In this document: positions 45,701 to 58,010 of the stretch, one piece after another | How the letters are laid out: each line of letters opens with the position of its first letter | Position numbering within the stretch: the stretch's first letter is position 1 | NCBI GenBank assembly: GCA_945910005.1 | Contig: OX246740.1 | Span: 55,545,221-55,609,220, forward strand | From: Isoperla grammatica | Taxonomy: Eukaryota > Arthropoda > Insecta > Plecoptera > Perlodidae | Direction: 5' to 3' | DNA: 64,000 nt | Made by a program: the position numbers and the translations under genes | Notes under the pieces: generated by a model | Told to the model about the DNA's origin: nothing | The model's database searches: none | The model's input: the letters and a program-made list of their open reading frames with translations, nothing else

Positions 45701-45794
45701 TTATCTAGTGAGCGAATAATTAAGTGCGCGAATGATCGGGTGTGCCTTCGCTGACTGGAACATTTGCGCACTCAAATATTCGCTCACGAGATAA
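45701..45794. mobile_element. 94-bp palindromic element, solo copy of the 3.6-kb array cap
   Basis: The ends are TTATCTAGTGAGCGAATA and, reverse-complemented, TTATCTCGTGAGCGAATA. The arms continue through AGTGCGCGAATG / AGTGCGCAAATG. Its body aligns with 3917-3996, sharing GCGCGAATGATCGGGTG, TTCGCTnACTnGAAC and GCGCACTnAAAT. Only one GCGCGAA unit is present here, versus 21 tandem units there. Confidence 0.85.
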
Positions 45795-47447
45795 AGAGCC
45801 TTGGAAACAACGCATACCTTTACCGTTATCTATTTCGAATTGGAATACCATGATTGTCTAACCGCAAATGCTATTTATTAATACGCTCTAATACAACAAT
45901 TGTTAGCTTTTTTATGTTTATTTAACGCCTTGTTCAACATTTATTTTAAATTATGAAATTGTTCTTGATTTTGGTAGAATCAAATCTATTTTAACCCTAC
46001 CGCTTTGTTAATCTCCTATTTAATAATCTCTTTTTCGTTACCATGGTTACAACAAACAATACGTACAACACGCAAGTCGCCATATTTGTCCGGAGCAAAT
46101 CTCCAATTAACGGTTAATCTTGGGACTAAAATTTCGGTGAAACCGGGCCAAATCCGTATTCACTCACAGTCAATCCATTGTTTACCAGTACACATCATGT
46201 TGGCAGGGATTTTGTTTTTTGTATGATAATAAACAGGCATTGAACCGCGCATACCGTTAAATTTGCAAGCTTTTTGAAATGTGTGTGTGCACATACTCGG
46301 GCAGGTTCTCACAAAACGAGACGAGCGTTCGTCCCGCGCGGGAGATAATGAGAAGAATCCTCATACCTGTTGCATGCAAAGAACACAAGACTTGCTGAAA
46401 GTGAGTCAAGTGGAGTCTCGTCTCGAGCGCTACTTTCTAAGTGCTTTGCCAATTGAGTTTGCTTACTAATCCCTCGCAATTCAAGAAGAGCTGTTCTAAG
46501 AAAGAATAATTCTGGATTACAACGGTCGTCTGAGGTGGAATTACGGAGAAGTTTTCCAAATTGAATCTCTGTTTTTCACCTCACGGGAATGTAAACGAGT
46601 TTTAATTAAAGTATAACTGAATTCACAGCTCTATGTAAAAGTAAATCATTTATGTGCATTCTAACAAGTTCATTTCGTTAGCTATATTTCAACAATAACT
46701 AAATCGATCCAAATGTTCCGTCTTGCTCAATCGTTGTCGGAACTGTGTCCGAGCGGAAGCGGAAACTCTGCCGACAGCCGACAAAATTCATGCGACCACA
46801 TTTCCTTTCTACACGTTTCAAAGCGAGATGAGTGTTATACAGAAATGTGTTGGTTCGGTATCTTCTTAACGAGCTACACAACGAGATTGACATGGGAGTT
46901 ATATTTATATGCTCGAAACAGTACCTATACTTTATAGACATTTTGTTAAAAAAAAAAAATTCTAAGTAAATAAGTTACTTTAAAACATTTTATGTTTACG
47001 TCTGTTTATTTGTGTATTGTTATTTATTTAACGGGACATGCACCCCAAACTGAAATACACAACATTAACTATTGTAACACAAAACATTGATATATTCTCG
47101 TATTTTCGAGACGTGCGAAAAGTCTTAAACGCTGTTCCAGTTCAGCTCCTCCTATTGGCCAGCATCGAACTGCATCATCCGCTCGATTACCCGTGAATAT
47201 GTTCGAAACGGTCAGTTCGGTGCAACATGCAGACAAGTTGTACGTTACTTCCACCCCAGTTAAGAGGGATGCATTTACCCCCGTGAACATCCGAGCACGT
47301 AATGCGAGTACACCCCGATAGACAAGTGTTGCCAAACTATGCATGCGGAATGAGTGCCACTATTGCATATTTATACCTATGTGTTTATTGTATTCACATG
47401 TAAGTTGTCCTCTTGTGTTGGTAGTTATGAATGAACGAGTCTCAATA
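45795..47447. other. Non-coding stretch
   Basis: Opposite-strand frames at 46699-46941 (80 and 74 codons) and a 91-codon reverse frame at 47069-47344 are unrecognised. Nothing else was seen. Confidence 0.5.
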
Positions 47448-47646
47448 GACCTTTTTCAGAATTGGTCTAGAACCCTTGGATAGAATTAATCACGCCCCTC
47501 TAGATCTTCAATGCCACAACAATGCACAACCGTGAAAAAGGCACCTTACCATAACATTTGAAGACGTTGTTATGGTTGTCATGGATCTATCAAGGACCCT
47601 TAGATAGAAGTAATCACGTCCCTCTAGATAAATTCTGAAAATCGTC
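47448..47646. mobile_element. MITE-like unit with inverted ends and internal direct repeat
   Basis: Inverted ends GACCTTTTTCAGAATTGGTC and (reverse-complemented) GACGATTTTCAGAATTTATC, each followed by TAGA. Inside, a 35-bp block (ACCCTTGGATAGAATTAATC plus ACGCCCCTCTAGAT) at 47471-47505 recurs in direct orientation at 47595-47629 with about five mismatches. Confidence 0.65.
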
Positions 47647-48089
47647 CCTCGGATCACGAGATGTTTTTTATTCTTACATTAGAATAAACCTATCAATCAA
47701 TCTCTTGATTATCATCTCAATCTTCGTCTTGACCCTTTGCTCCCCTTAACTATCTTGAATCGACTCGTCTTCCTACTTGTCCCTTTCCTCCAATCACAAG
47801 CCAGACGTCATATGACCCAGTTGTCGAGTACGTCGTTAAACACCGGATAATATTGAATAATAAAGCATGCCATGAACGGTCCCTATACATATGTCAAGAT
47901 GGAATTTACATAGGAAAAACTAAATAAACAACTTAGAATTTTGATTCTGTCTAGGACCGTGGCCCAAACTTTTCTATTCTTATAGACAAAGTTATTAAAC
48001 TACGATAATATATTCGTTTATTATGTTAAAATTACGAACACTGATAAAGAACACAAAAATTGATTATTACTCATTATTATTTTGATTCA
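47647..48089. other. AT-rich non-coding stretch
   Basis: No feature was seen. Confidence 0.5.
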
Positions 48090-48097
48090 TCTGCAAA

Positions 48098-48542
48098 TAA
48101 GGTGACCAGACGTACCGGTTTGACCGGTACAGTACCGTTATCAGAACACTTGTACCGGTGTCCCGGTATTCTGTCAATAAAGACAACGCGGTAGATTTTA
48201 ACATTGGCGGGGGGGGGGGGGGGGGGCTTACAGTTGCTAGCAGAGTTTATTCCGTCAACAGGCGGCTGGCGAAATACGACCGGGCATAACATGCCTACAA
48301 AAATTTACCCACATTCATTTAAATACTTAATATGCATTAATTAAAATTTATATGAATTATAATGTATTGATACTTTTTTTTTATTTATTCATGTTAGAAA
48401 GCTGTTTCTGGGCATTTTGCACGCAAATTTGAATTTAAAATGTTTCGCCTCTTTCGCCCCAGACCCCGTGCTTGTCCATGGAGTTCGTAATCCTTACACT
48501 TGGTTTCTCGCGGTTTGCAATATTCAAAATATGGTCACCTTA
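48098..48542. mobile_element. hAT-like non-autonomous element (~445 bp)
   Basis: Ends TAAGGTGACCAGA and, reverse-complemented, TAAGGTGACCATA. The flanking octamers TCTGCAAA (48090-48097) and TCCGCAAC (48543-48550) match at 6 of 8 positions, as an old 8-bp hAT duplication would. The left subterminal GTACCGGTTTGACCGGTAC is palindromic, reminiscent of the AAGGTGACCAGACGTCCCGG type of hAT end common in animal genomes. The interior includes G18 (48209-48226). The 71-codon reverse frame crosses the G run and is spurious. Confidence 0.65.
48209..48226 (+). repeat. G18 homopolymer
   Basis: Eighteen consecutive G inside the hAT-like element. Confidence 0.95.
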
Positions 48543-48550
48543 TCCGCAAC

Positions 48551-50052
48551 GAATGATGGTCTCAATCGTAATTGGTTTGAATTCTTAAGTAATTTTGCCC
48601 TTGGAAATTCTGGACACATAATCACACGTGAGGACAGAGCCGACGTTAATCCATTTAAACCGAATAAGCCAACAAATCGACCGAAGCAATATTCACGCCG
48701 ATCAGCTGTGTTGTGCGGTGGAGGGGGGGGAGGGGCGACCAACCGACCATAAGCAATCACGTCGCCAACAATTGGGTTAAGTTTGATTGGATTATGGCCA
48801 TGACGGTGTAGGAGAGATCCGATACAATTATACACGGCTCATTGGTCTGGCCTAGATGCAGACCGAGGCGTCACGTGATTGGAGTTGGTGAAGCAGCCAA
48901 CTGTTTTATCGACCCCGCTGCCACCAACAGATAAGTGTTTGATTTCGTTCAAAACGTCGGTGTAATATGACACGTGACCTGTTATGACCGGCTTGGATTG
49001 TCTTTCGGAGTGTTCAATGCGTACTCAAAGATAAAGACTCTCAGAGTAATGTGTGGTCTTCTTTGAACTAATAGACCGAATGCAAAGGTTGTATTTAATA
49101 AAGTACCACTTGACGGATACCACACGTAACAGGGATACATCGGAATACTCTTTCTACTACTTTTATAGCGTATTGTAGGTAGCTCCGTTTCTTGTTGCTA
49201 ATTGGCATAATTGGCATACAGTTTATAATTCATTTGGTAAGTGCCAGAGGCTAGATTCTGTTACTTGTGCCGTAATAAAAACATATGTGACAAAGATCTA
49301 TCCAACTGAAAATAGGTCCATTTGGAAACACTCTGTCTTACGCTGTCAATAACTTCAGTTTCCACACTTTCAATGTATGTATTCGGTAGTTTAAAGACTG
49401 GTGAAAAAGCTTTGGAGTCTGATCTATTATGTTAATCCGTCAAAACCACACACTTTTGCACTTTTCACGTCTGCTGATTTACAATCATACGGAATAATTC
49501 TCTCATGGAAGTCAGCTGACATCTCAACGCTAAAGCAATTCAAGTTGTTTCTAGCAAAAAACCGTCCGCGACAGCTGGCGTGAATTTCACTGTTTATGCA
49601 AATCGACCCTGCTCGCGTCTTCACTTTACAAGTCTCTGATCTCCGACCATAGTCTTCGTGTTTCCTTGCCTACTTGGCATTTGAAAGCTTTAAGAGCGAG
49701 CGAACCGACGCTAATCGACGCCCCCAGTGACCGTCACGTGGTTACACGCCAAACTGGAGTTATTGCTGTGTATAACCCGAGGCGAGAACGACTCTACGAT
49801 GCGACATAACCTAGTTACGATGAAAGATAAACACACTTATGCCTATACACGAACTTTTCAATTAGTTATCTGTGCTTACGTCAAAGTTGTCCTTACTTAA
49901 AACTTAACTATACTCTCAAGCTTACATCACAGCTGTCTAACATTACCAACTTATGTACTACTTCTCTAGTTCCTTCCGTCTACTTTTTGTAACAAGTGCA
50001 TTAGTGATCATTAACAACCGTATGTTGGTTATTTGCTACAGTGGGCGTGGCT
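48551..50052. other. Non-coding stretch
   Basis: Around 48665-48770 two loosely similar blocks (AATCGACCGAAGCAATATTCACG and AACCGACCATAAGCAAT) flank a G8AG4 run; frames on both strands cross it. A CACGTG E-box lies in CCGTCACGTGGTTACACG at about 49730. Nothing else was recognised. Confidence 0.45.
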
Positions 50053-50129
50053 AATCTTTACGAATGTATGAAAGAATACTAGGTAGCTGTTTAGTTGAAA
50101 CAGCGTGCATGAAATGGGAACAGTGTGGG
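50053..50129 (+). repeat. Dispersed repeat, copy 2
   Basis: Matches 41467-41565 in ordered words (CTTTACGAATGTATG, AGGTAGCTGTTTAGTTGAAA, CAGCGTGCATGA, GGGAACAGTG) with several small gaps. No coding content is shared. Confidence 0.5.
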
Positions 50130-50998
50130 ATCATTATGAGACATGCTACGTTGGGACTAGTTAGTATATGTGATGCATTTGTGCCGATATGGCTGTAAAT
50201 ATGACATAGTGTGTAAGTCTCGGAGCAAGAAAGCTATCCAAAGAGTATACACAACCGTCAGGTGTTCAAAAGAATATTTTCTATTCATAAAATTTGTAAA
50301 CACTTTAACGTTATCGAAGCAAAAGTAGCTGTAACAGCTTGACTTGACAGTTTCATACAATTTTGCATTATGTGTCGTGTTTATTATTGGAAATCTAAGC
50401 AACACAAATTCATATTCAACATATTCAACCGCGTTTCAAAATGTAATTCTTTCCATCACTGATTCAATGTGATCTCTGATAATGAACATTCACATCATAG
50501 AAAAAACGTCGCTCTTTGAGTTGTCTATTTGCTGATTCGATTATCAAACTTACTTTTATGGCCAATTCATTTTTTTAATGCGAAGAACTGTCATGATAAC
50601 TTTGCTTTTATGTATTTTTCCTTTCGGTATCTTCTTCATTGGGCTGTTTTTATTGTTTTATAGCTTGTTATCGTCCACTGTTGTTGTTTCATTCGCTTTA
50701 TGGTGACTGTTTTTATGCGTTTCTTGACTTTTGGTTATAGCCAATATATATTATTACCGTTATTACGTTTTTTGTTTGTATTTGCTTCCCAATCCGGTAT
50801 ATAAACTAAAAATAAAACCAAGTAGCTCTCGGTTTTTATCGTGAACTGAAGCCCAAAATCTTCCACTCCCATCTCGATGTATGTAAGTTGGTAAAAAACA
50901 ATCCAATTTCTTTTTTGCAGTTTTCCAATGTGCTGCACTGATTTGACCCATTGCATTGTTGTGCATTGTTGTTGTAATTGTTTGAGACGCACTCAGTC
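50130..50998. other. AT-rich non-coding stretch
   Basis: Overlapping reverse frames of 85 and 67 codons at 50735-50992 differ only in frame and show no domain. Confidence 0.5.
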
Positions 50999-51171
50999 CA
51001 GTCAGTCAGTCAGTCAGTCAGTCAGTCAGTCAGTCAGTCAGTCAGTCAGTCAGTCAGTCAGTCAGTCAGTCAGTCAGTCAGTCAGTCAGTCAGTCAGTCA
51101 GTCAATCAGTCAGTCAGTCAGTCAGTCAGTCAGTCAGTCAGTCAGTCAGTCAGTCAGTTAGTCAGTCAGTC

Positions 51172-51203
<32 letters not shown>

Positions 51204-51258
51204 AGTCAGTCAGTCAGTCAGTCAGTCAGTCAGTCAGTCAGTCAGTCAGTCAGTCAGT
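50999..51258 (+). repeat. (CAGT)n microsatellite, ~260 bp
   Basis: About 65 CAGT units with three single-base variants (near 51104, 51159 and 51196). All frames read Ser-Val-Ser-Gln repeats and are not genes. Confidence 0.98.
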
Positions 51259-51894
51259 GGCAGTGATTGGAAAACGCAGTTAAATAACAAATACACAGTA
51301 TCGATTTCCGATTTAAATTGTGGACGTAGTGAATTTGAGATCAAACGGTATCAACTTAGCGACTCATATAAAATCAACAAGTGACAAAGGGCTGTTTTAA
51401 ACATCAAATAACGGTGGTAGAATAGATAGAGGGGAGTTGGAACTTCAAGCGTGTGTTGTTTCATGCAATGCATTCGTTAAAATGCCACAAACAATAGATA
51501 TATTGAAAAGCAGATGCTGACAAAGTTTTATGTTCTGAAAACCCTACCATTCCAAATAATGCACACGTTTGCGATATGAAAATAAAATATAATCATACAA
51601 GAGAAAAACTCTGTGTATCAAACAATGTGATCCAAAATCAGTTTGACGAAAATGTGTGATTGTGCATGTACACGCATGGAAATTGAATTCTCACCGTCAA
51701 CATTTCAAATAAGTTTGACTTCAACGTAACGGCTCCTCGATTATAGCTCAAAAATAATTGATATTATTTTTCCCTTGCTCGACGTCCAAAAATGGAGTAT
51801 TCACGTGACGTCACATCGGCCACATTATAGTGGCCATTATGAACGTTCACATATTTGTAGTTGACAATTCAAATATGGATCCACTAAACATGAG
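51259..51894. other. Non-coding stretch with E-box/CRE overlap
   Basis: At 51802-51813 CACGTGACGTCA overlaps an E-box with a perfect CRE octamer (51806-51813), followed closely by the palindrome GGCCACATTATAGTGGCC (51818-51835). No TATA/initiator pair was found nearby. The rest is AT-rich and empty. Confidence 0.5.
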
Positions 51895-51995
51895 AGTTTA
51901 AACACGTATATCCACCGATCAATTTTACAAAAATGATTATTTTTCACAAAAAGAATGGACGAAAAAGAGTTTCTTTATGTTGTTTTTAGTAGATA
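51895..51995 (+). repeat. Dispersed repeat, copy B
   Basis: Aligns with 5620-5720 over about 100 bp (TTTAAACACG, ATCCACCGATCAA, TTTAC.AAAATGATT, GGACGAAA, TTTTTAGTAG). Confidence 0.6.
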
Positions 51996-54900
51996 TAACA
52001 CATTAAAGAAACTCAATCTGAAACTTGGCAACATAGGAAGAAAACAAACACGTCGTTTTGGCACCCCCGCATGGCCGCCACGCGCATTGACCTACCACTT
52101 GGTAGAATACAATCTCAACTCGTCTACTAAAGGTGTTGTGTTTCTTGCCGCGTGACGGAAGCTGGTGTCGAGGCGTCGAAACAAGATTGACGGCTGTTGG
52201 GTCAGTTGGAAGAACATTGTTCGCGTCCAACACCCAACCATCTCGTTCTTGCACACTTTTATCTCGACGAGTCGGTGAGCGAGATTAAAATAGTTTTCTC
52301 GCATTTCACGAGAATATTCTCATTAATTTTGAAGCTGCTACATCGCTCTATCTCTGACAACACTTCATTCTTTGTTAAAGTACTTAGTTTTGTTAAGTTT
52401 TTCATCTCGTGTCCTATTTTCCTGCTGGTTCTTTGTGACTTTTTACACCTCACATACAACCATCTAGTTGTTTACATGTATAAGAATTAACAAAATAATT
52501 CAGTACTTGTTTACGCTTTAGAACACGAAATATTTTGTGTTTTAACTTTAAATCAGATATCAATGATGAATTATGATTTATGTTTGCTAATTAGAGAAGC
52601 ATAATTAAGAATCGCATCAGGTAAAGTAATAAACACAAAATTCGTTGAGGAATAGATAGATGTAATAAAATAATAAATAAGTACGATGTTACTTTCAGCC
52701 CCTTGATTGTGAAAGTGAAAGAGCGTGGGAACAGAGAGGCAATCCAAGGCTCTTGGAAAGATTACTCTTCTTTGAAGATGAAGCTCTTTGGAAGCTCTCA
52801 AGGTATTAAGAAAGAAAACTCTTCTTTTCATGCTCCGAGCATCGCGTGCTTCGAACCACGTTGAGCGCTGACTACCTCATTATGCTGGCTCGAGCATTGA
52901 GTCGACCTACGCAATTCCAATCAATGAATCAAATCCTTTTCGCGAGAGTACCTACTTCTTAACAATAGATAAGTATTCTTTAGCTACTTATTTAGTCTTC
53001 AGTGTTCTTGAATTTCTTTTATTCCGTCTTGAAAGCAACAAATAACGAGTAGTGCGGATAACAAAGGTTTAAATTAAGACGCGATTTCTAAGACGGGGCA
53101 AATAAAACTTCCACTTTTCAGCGATCGATTCCAAGAAATAGCGGCAAGAGAGAAACTCACGATGCCTGCAACGTAGCGTACCAAATCATTTCAAGTTGTA
53201 CCTTTCGGATATCGCTTAGGATCAATGAAAGTTGGGTCACAAGATTGTTTTTTCTATTGCAAACGAATCTATGATTGATAGCGTCTTAAATTAACTCTTT
53301 TCCTGATAACAAAATTAACCTATCGAGGTGGATCAGTGCCAAAATTATTGTTAAAATTATTCACAATGTTGTGAAGATGGAGTTGGATTCCACTTCATAG
53401 GGTCTTGTTGGCTTTATAATCAGTGTGTAATAAGTCTAATAAAGCACAGTGTGTACTTAACCACAGCACATGCAATGGTGCCTTTACAGTCCAGTTTTCA
53501 ACAATCTCCTCGCCATTTAATTACAATTCAGTTAACCAACACAGTAAATGCAGTTTATCTAAAACTATACAACTTTGTCGGGAAAACAATGATGACAATT
53601 GAATGCTAACTAGGTCGCTATGTCTATGTTATTATAAATCCAATTTACAGATAATGAGATAACTTTCTCAGTAAAACTGACCGTAGCTACCGAACAACTA
53701 CACATTGTGTAACAAAGTTCCACTGTTCCACTCAGAGCAATTGTACATTAATCTAATTAATAATAACAATATATAGAATCGTAGAGATCCCTGCTGTATG
53801 GTAGGGTGTACCCTAAGTATCAGAACATTTTGATGGTTCGGAAGGAATGTCAGACACACTTTTCTGTATCCATCACCTGGAGAATACAGATAATATTTCC
53901 CAGATTTGATAATGAACTCCAAAATTCTCTTTCACAAAATGAAACTTGTATCGGATTTCGTAGCGCTAAAACGTTCAAGTCACTTCACACAGTTTATGAA
54001 TCACTCAAGAACCCTCAAGTTCATAATCCACCCAATGCTTGTGTAACAACTTTGAATTCTAGAGGTTAAAATGTTTTGCAAATTATTTTAGAGCTATACA
54101 CAAGAGTTAAGTCTTTGGTATTTCACTTGATAGGGTTCCATATATAGAAACCATACTTAACCAGTCAACAAGTGGTGATGAAGACTTCGAGTACGACACT
54201 CATCCCGTTTATGAAGTTTACACTGATGATAACTCTTCAATGAGCTCAAAAGCCTGTTTTCGCAACACGACTTGTGTTGAAAATTGAAATTGTCATTTTT
54301 CTCGCAGTGTTCAGTGTAAACAATTGTCAGAAAGAAAGAGAGCGACAACTGACTTTCAGGCTTTGATGAAATGTCACAAATGAAATGTCAGAAAAAAGAC
54401 GTATGGTTCACATAATCAACAAAGGTCAGCAAATAGCCTATATACGTCCATGATTGAATTAGACCACATAGACAACGTCTGACTGTTTGCCTTTGATTCA
54501 TCGTTCAGGACTCATACCCTCATCTTTGTGATGTGGTCTAGCTAACTCGTTTGATAGGAATGTCCGAACGCCGTTTATTACAGTATTGTGATGCTGCTTA
54601 GCGGTGGACCAGATGACGTAGATATGCACAAAGAACTACGGCAACCTATACTTGTCCATCGCGGCGACAATTAGTGAGGATATTTTAAAACAGTAATATA
54701 ATAAAGAACGTATACGATTATTTTGATAAAAGTTCGATATTAATACCGTAAAATCAATATCAACTTCAACAATATTTCCTATAGTAAAGTATTGTATACA
54801 CATCGACGGTAGCAGTGACATACATATCACGGTGTAGCATTATCTCTATGGATCGTCTGTAAACTGTGTCACTTGTTCAGGTACATACAGCTCAGGCTGA

Positions 54901-55912
54901 CATATTGGTATTGGAAAACACAGAAAAACAGTTCCTGCAACAGATCCACAACCAAGTTAATTTCCGGATTCGGATTACTGAAATCGATTTGTATGTGCGG
55001 GATTGTAGCGGCTATGCTACACTCTTTGTTTTGCACTCAGAATGGTGTGTTGCCATTTCAATCTAGCGATGCTATCGTATGAAATTAGAGAGACAAATCT
55101 TAAGTGATTCAAGTAAAGTAAATGATATAACATAACACCGTTTGCAATACAGTGCACGAGAAATTATACAAAGAGGGCATATTCTAAAGACGATATTCAT
55201 GGCACTCATGCTTCTTCGTAAGCAGCACTGTACAATTTTATTAAGTCCAATGTTTGCATGGTTACACGATACGAATACACCTCGTCAGCTCACTACGTAA
55301 TTCAATTATAAGTAGAGAGAAGGCATTAGCGAGTACTAAGCAAAGTGCTCTCCGAGTTAAGTTATTTGCATAACGATTCGAAAGTCTCCATACTTAGCTG
55401 AACTAAAGTACAGTTTCCAAAGTAGTGCTACCATCCGTACCACTCCCTGAGGATGTATAATAATATATAGGACACAGCTACGGCATTACTGTACTCTAAA
55501 AGCATTGCTCTCGTTAAGCCTGGGATACAAAGGTTATTAAGTACTTGGAATGTGTAATTAAAATTTGTGATTTAGATTGGTGACATACATAAAACCTAAA
55601 AAAAATACTAAAGAGCTTCAACGAAGATGACACACTTGATAGAACTATTTGATAAATGCACAGTCCTCTCTAGAGTATTTAATAACTCAAACTTCTCTCA
55701 ATCCTCCTATTCAAAAATTACACCTACATGTAGATTGAAAGAATTTTGCTACAGTATTTTTTGTAGTTTTTCATTTTAAATACTTTCATTTGATTCGAGT
55801 TTCTCACTAAGAATTGTAAATTTGTTTGTTAGTTGACAAGAAAAACGTCACATACATCTGTATAGACGTTGTGTGAAGCTTGTACGTGTTCTGGACATTT
55901 CAACAGTCAGAA
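51996..55912. other. Long non-coding stretch
   Basis: About 3.9 kb of mostly AT-rich DNA. Frames up to 97 codons (52197-52490 +, 52571-52831 -, 53806-54069 +) overlap or lack domains. No repeat family was recognised. Confidence 0.5.
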
Positions 55913-56728
55913 CAGTCAGTGAGACAGTCACAGGACTAATAATAGTAGCCTCCCTTCACCTACGTCACAGCGCCATGCAAAGAACGAGGACAGGATGCCC
56001 ACTAGAGCGCACTGCAGTCAGTGAGACAGTCACAGGACTAATAATAGTAGCCTCCCTTCACCTACGTCACAGCGCCATGCAAAGAACGAGGACAGGATGC
56101 CCACTAGAGCGCACTGCAGTCAGTGAGACAGTCACAGGACTAATAATAGTAGCCTCCCTTCACCTACGTCACAGCGCCATGCAAAGAACGAGGACAGGAT
56201 GCCCACTAGAGCGCACTGCAGTCAGTGAGACAGTCACAGGACTAATAATAGTAGCCTCCCTTCACCTACGTCACAGCGCCATGCAAAGAACGAGGACAGG
56301 ATGTCCACTAGAGCGCACTGCAGTCAGTGAGACAGTCACAGGACTAATAATAGTAGCCTCCCTTCACCTACGTCACAGCGCGATGCAAAGAACGAGGACA
56401 GGATGCCCACTAGAGCGCACTGCAGTCAGTGAGACAGTCACAGGACTAATAATAGTAGCCTCCCTTCACCTACGTCACCGCGCCATGCAAAGAACGAGGA
56501 CAGGATGCCCACTAGAGCGCACTGCAGTCAGTGAGACAGTCACAGGACTAATAATAGTAGCCTCCCTTCACCTACGTCACCGCGCCATGCAAAGAACGAG
56601 GACAGGATGCCCACTAGAGCGCACTGCAGTCAGTGAGACAGTCACAGGACTAATAATAGTAGCCTCCCTTCACCTACGTCACCGCGCCATGCAAAGAACG
56701 AGGACAGGATGCCCCTAGAGCGCACTGC
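55913..56728 (+). repeat. 102-bp minisatellite, 8 copies
   Basis: Eight head-to-tail units of exactly 102 bp starting CAGTCAGTGAGACAGTCACA. Because 102 is a multiple of 3, one frame stays open for 281 codons with a 34-residue period. Its only upstream start is GTG at 55873, with no ATG before the array, and the last unit has a 1-bp deletion that ends the frame, so coding is doubtful. Copies are nearly identical: unit 4 has GTCC for GCCC, unit 5 GCGATG for GCCATG, and units 6-8 ACCGCGCC for ACAGCGCC. Each unit contains CCTACGTCAC, a CRE half-site-like word. Confidence 0.93.
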
Positions 56729-56815
56729 CTACTATTTACCGACGACTAAATGAGCTTCTTGACCATTAGCGTAGAACACAATCGACTTGAATGGCTGCTC
56801 GAGGCGAGGCTGTGA

Positions 56816-56930
56816 TGACGTCACTTATACTTATACTCTAGAGCACAGCCAATAGCAGCAGAGCTATTAGTACTGAGTGCGAGTTGCACGGTCTACTGGA
56901 GACTAATACACGTGTTACAGTTGCCCCAAC
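56816..56930 (+). promoter_or_regulatory. Candidate CRE/CCAAT promoter and first exon
   Basis: A perfect CRE (TGACGTCA, 56816-56823) is followed by CACAGCCAAT (CCAAT box, about 56843-56852). At 56930/56931 there is a perfect donor CAAC|GTAAGT. A start site between about 56870 and 56900 would give a short non-coding first exon. No TATA box lies at the right distance. The region begins under 90 bp after the minisatellite. Confidence 0.35.
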
Positions 56931-58010
56931 GTAAGTATGCTCATGCTTGCGAAATGACCAATGGTACAAACTTAATTAAGGTCCATTAGAGATAATTTAC
57001 TACCTTCGGTTGGTAACCACGCACGCAGTAAAAACCATGCGATCAAAAAGATTGCTCTTTTTTTGGGGGGGATATGGAAATAGAACTTTATCTGTGAACA
57101 AAAAACTCTGTCATAATTATTATCATGTTTGCAATATTGCTATTTCACTTATTGCTATTAGGTTCGTTGCTACTATATTATGGTTCCACATTGTCTTCCT
57201 CAATTATGTTATTTCATATTTTAGCCTGAAAAAATAGCTCTCCATTATTTAAATACAACAACTTTCCTCGTTATTTCCTTACGGAACTTCCTCATTTGTG
57301 ACCCCAACTTCCACACAGAACGCTCATTACTTCACTCCACTCAACTCCACTCCATAATTAAAACTGGCTTTAATTTACCAGTTTCTCGGAATCTGTCAAA
57401 CTTGGGTAAAAATCGATAAGAAATTACGTTTTTCGAGCATGAGATAGAATAAACGAAGTAAGAGGTTACGTACAGACACGGTTTAATAACATGCAATTGG
57501 ACATTCATGTTTGTAACATTAATTTCTAACCAAACTGAAGGTAAATACTCCCCTATAGACGTAGTTTGTGCAGTTATTGTTTCTACACCACGGTGTCTAA
57601 GAAAGCGGTGTTTAAGACTGTAGTAAACGTTAAATATAGCACGGACATAGTAAACTATAAAACTACATGACTTGAAAGGCAAAACATACCTTTTTAGAAG
57701 AAGAACGCCGTGTTTATAGTTTATACTTTGTTGTGTCTCACACAAAATATTTCTAGATCGACTGGTTGTACATCCCTGAAGTGGGGTATTTTTTTAATAT
57801 ACTATGTTTTAACTTTTAAGGGCTGGAGTTTTAGAGTCCATGTCCAGCCGTAGAGCAACTTCAGAATGCGTACGAATTATAAAGAGCGACTTAGAATGCC
57901 AACTTGAACACGTACACAACTTTAGTGGAATATTATTCATTTCTTTTGTTTCCTTTTACTGTAGCTTATTAATTGTAATTTTCTGAAGTAGTGTTTTACT
58001 GTCTGCATGG
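56931..58010. other. Non-coding stretch with an unexplained 134-codon reverse frame
   Basis: The reverse frame at 57341-57745 is the longest non-repetitive one in the window. Its translation has mixed composition (…LPSVWLEINVTNMNVQL…) and no recognised domain. The DNA is AT-rich. If 56816-56930 is a real exon, this would be its first intron on the opposite strand. Confidence 0.3.

Noticed and set aside
50928..51283. Ser-Gln-Ser-Val repeat proteins of 77 and 101 codons
   Set aside because: Direct translation of (CAGT)n in several frames.
55913..56728. CRISPR-like or real repeat-protein gene
   Set aside because: There are no spacers. As a gene it lacks an ATG before the array, and the frame is explained by a unit length divisible by three.
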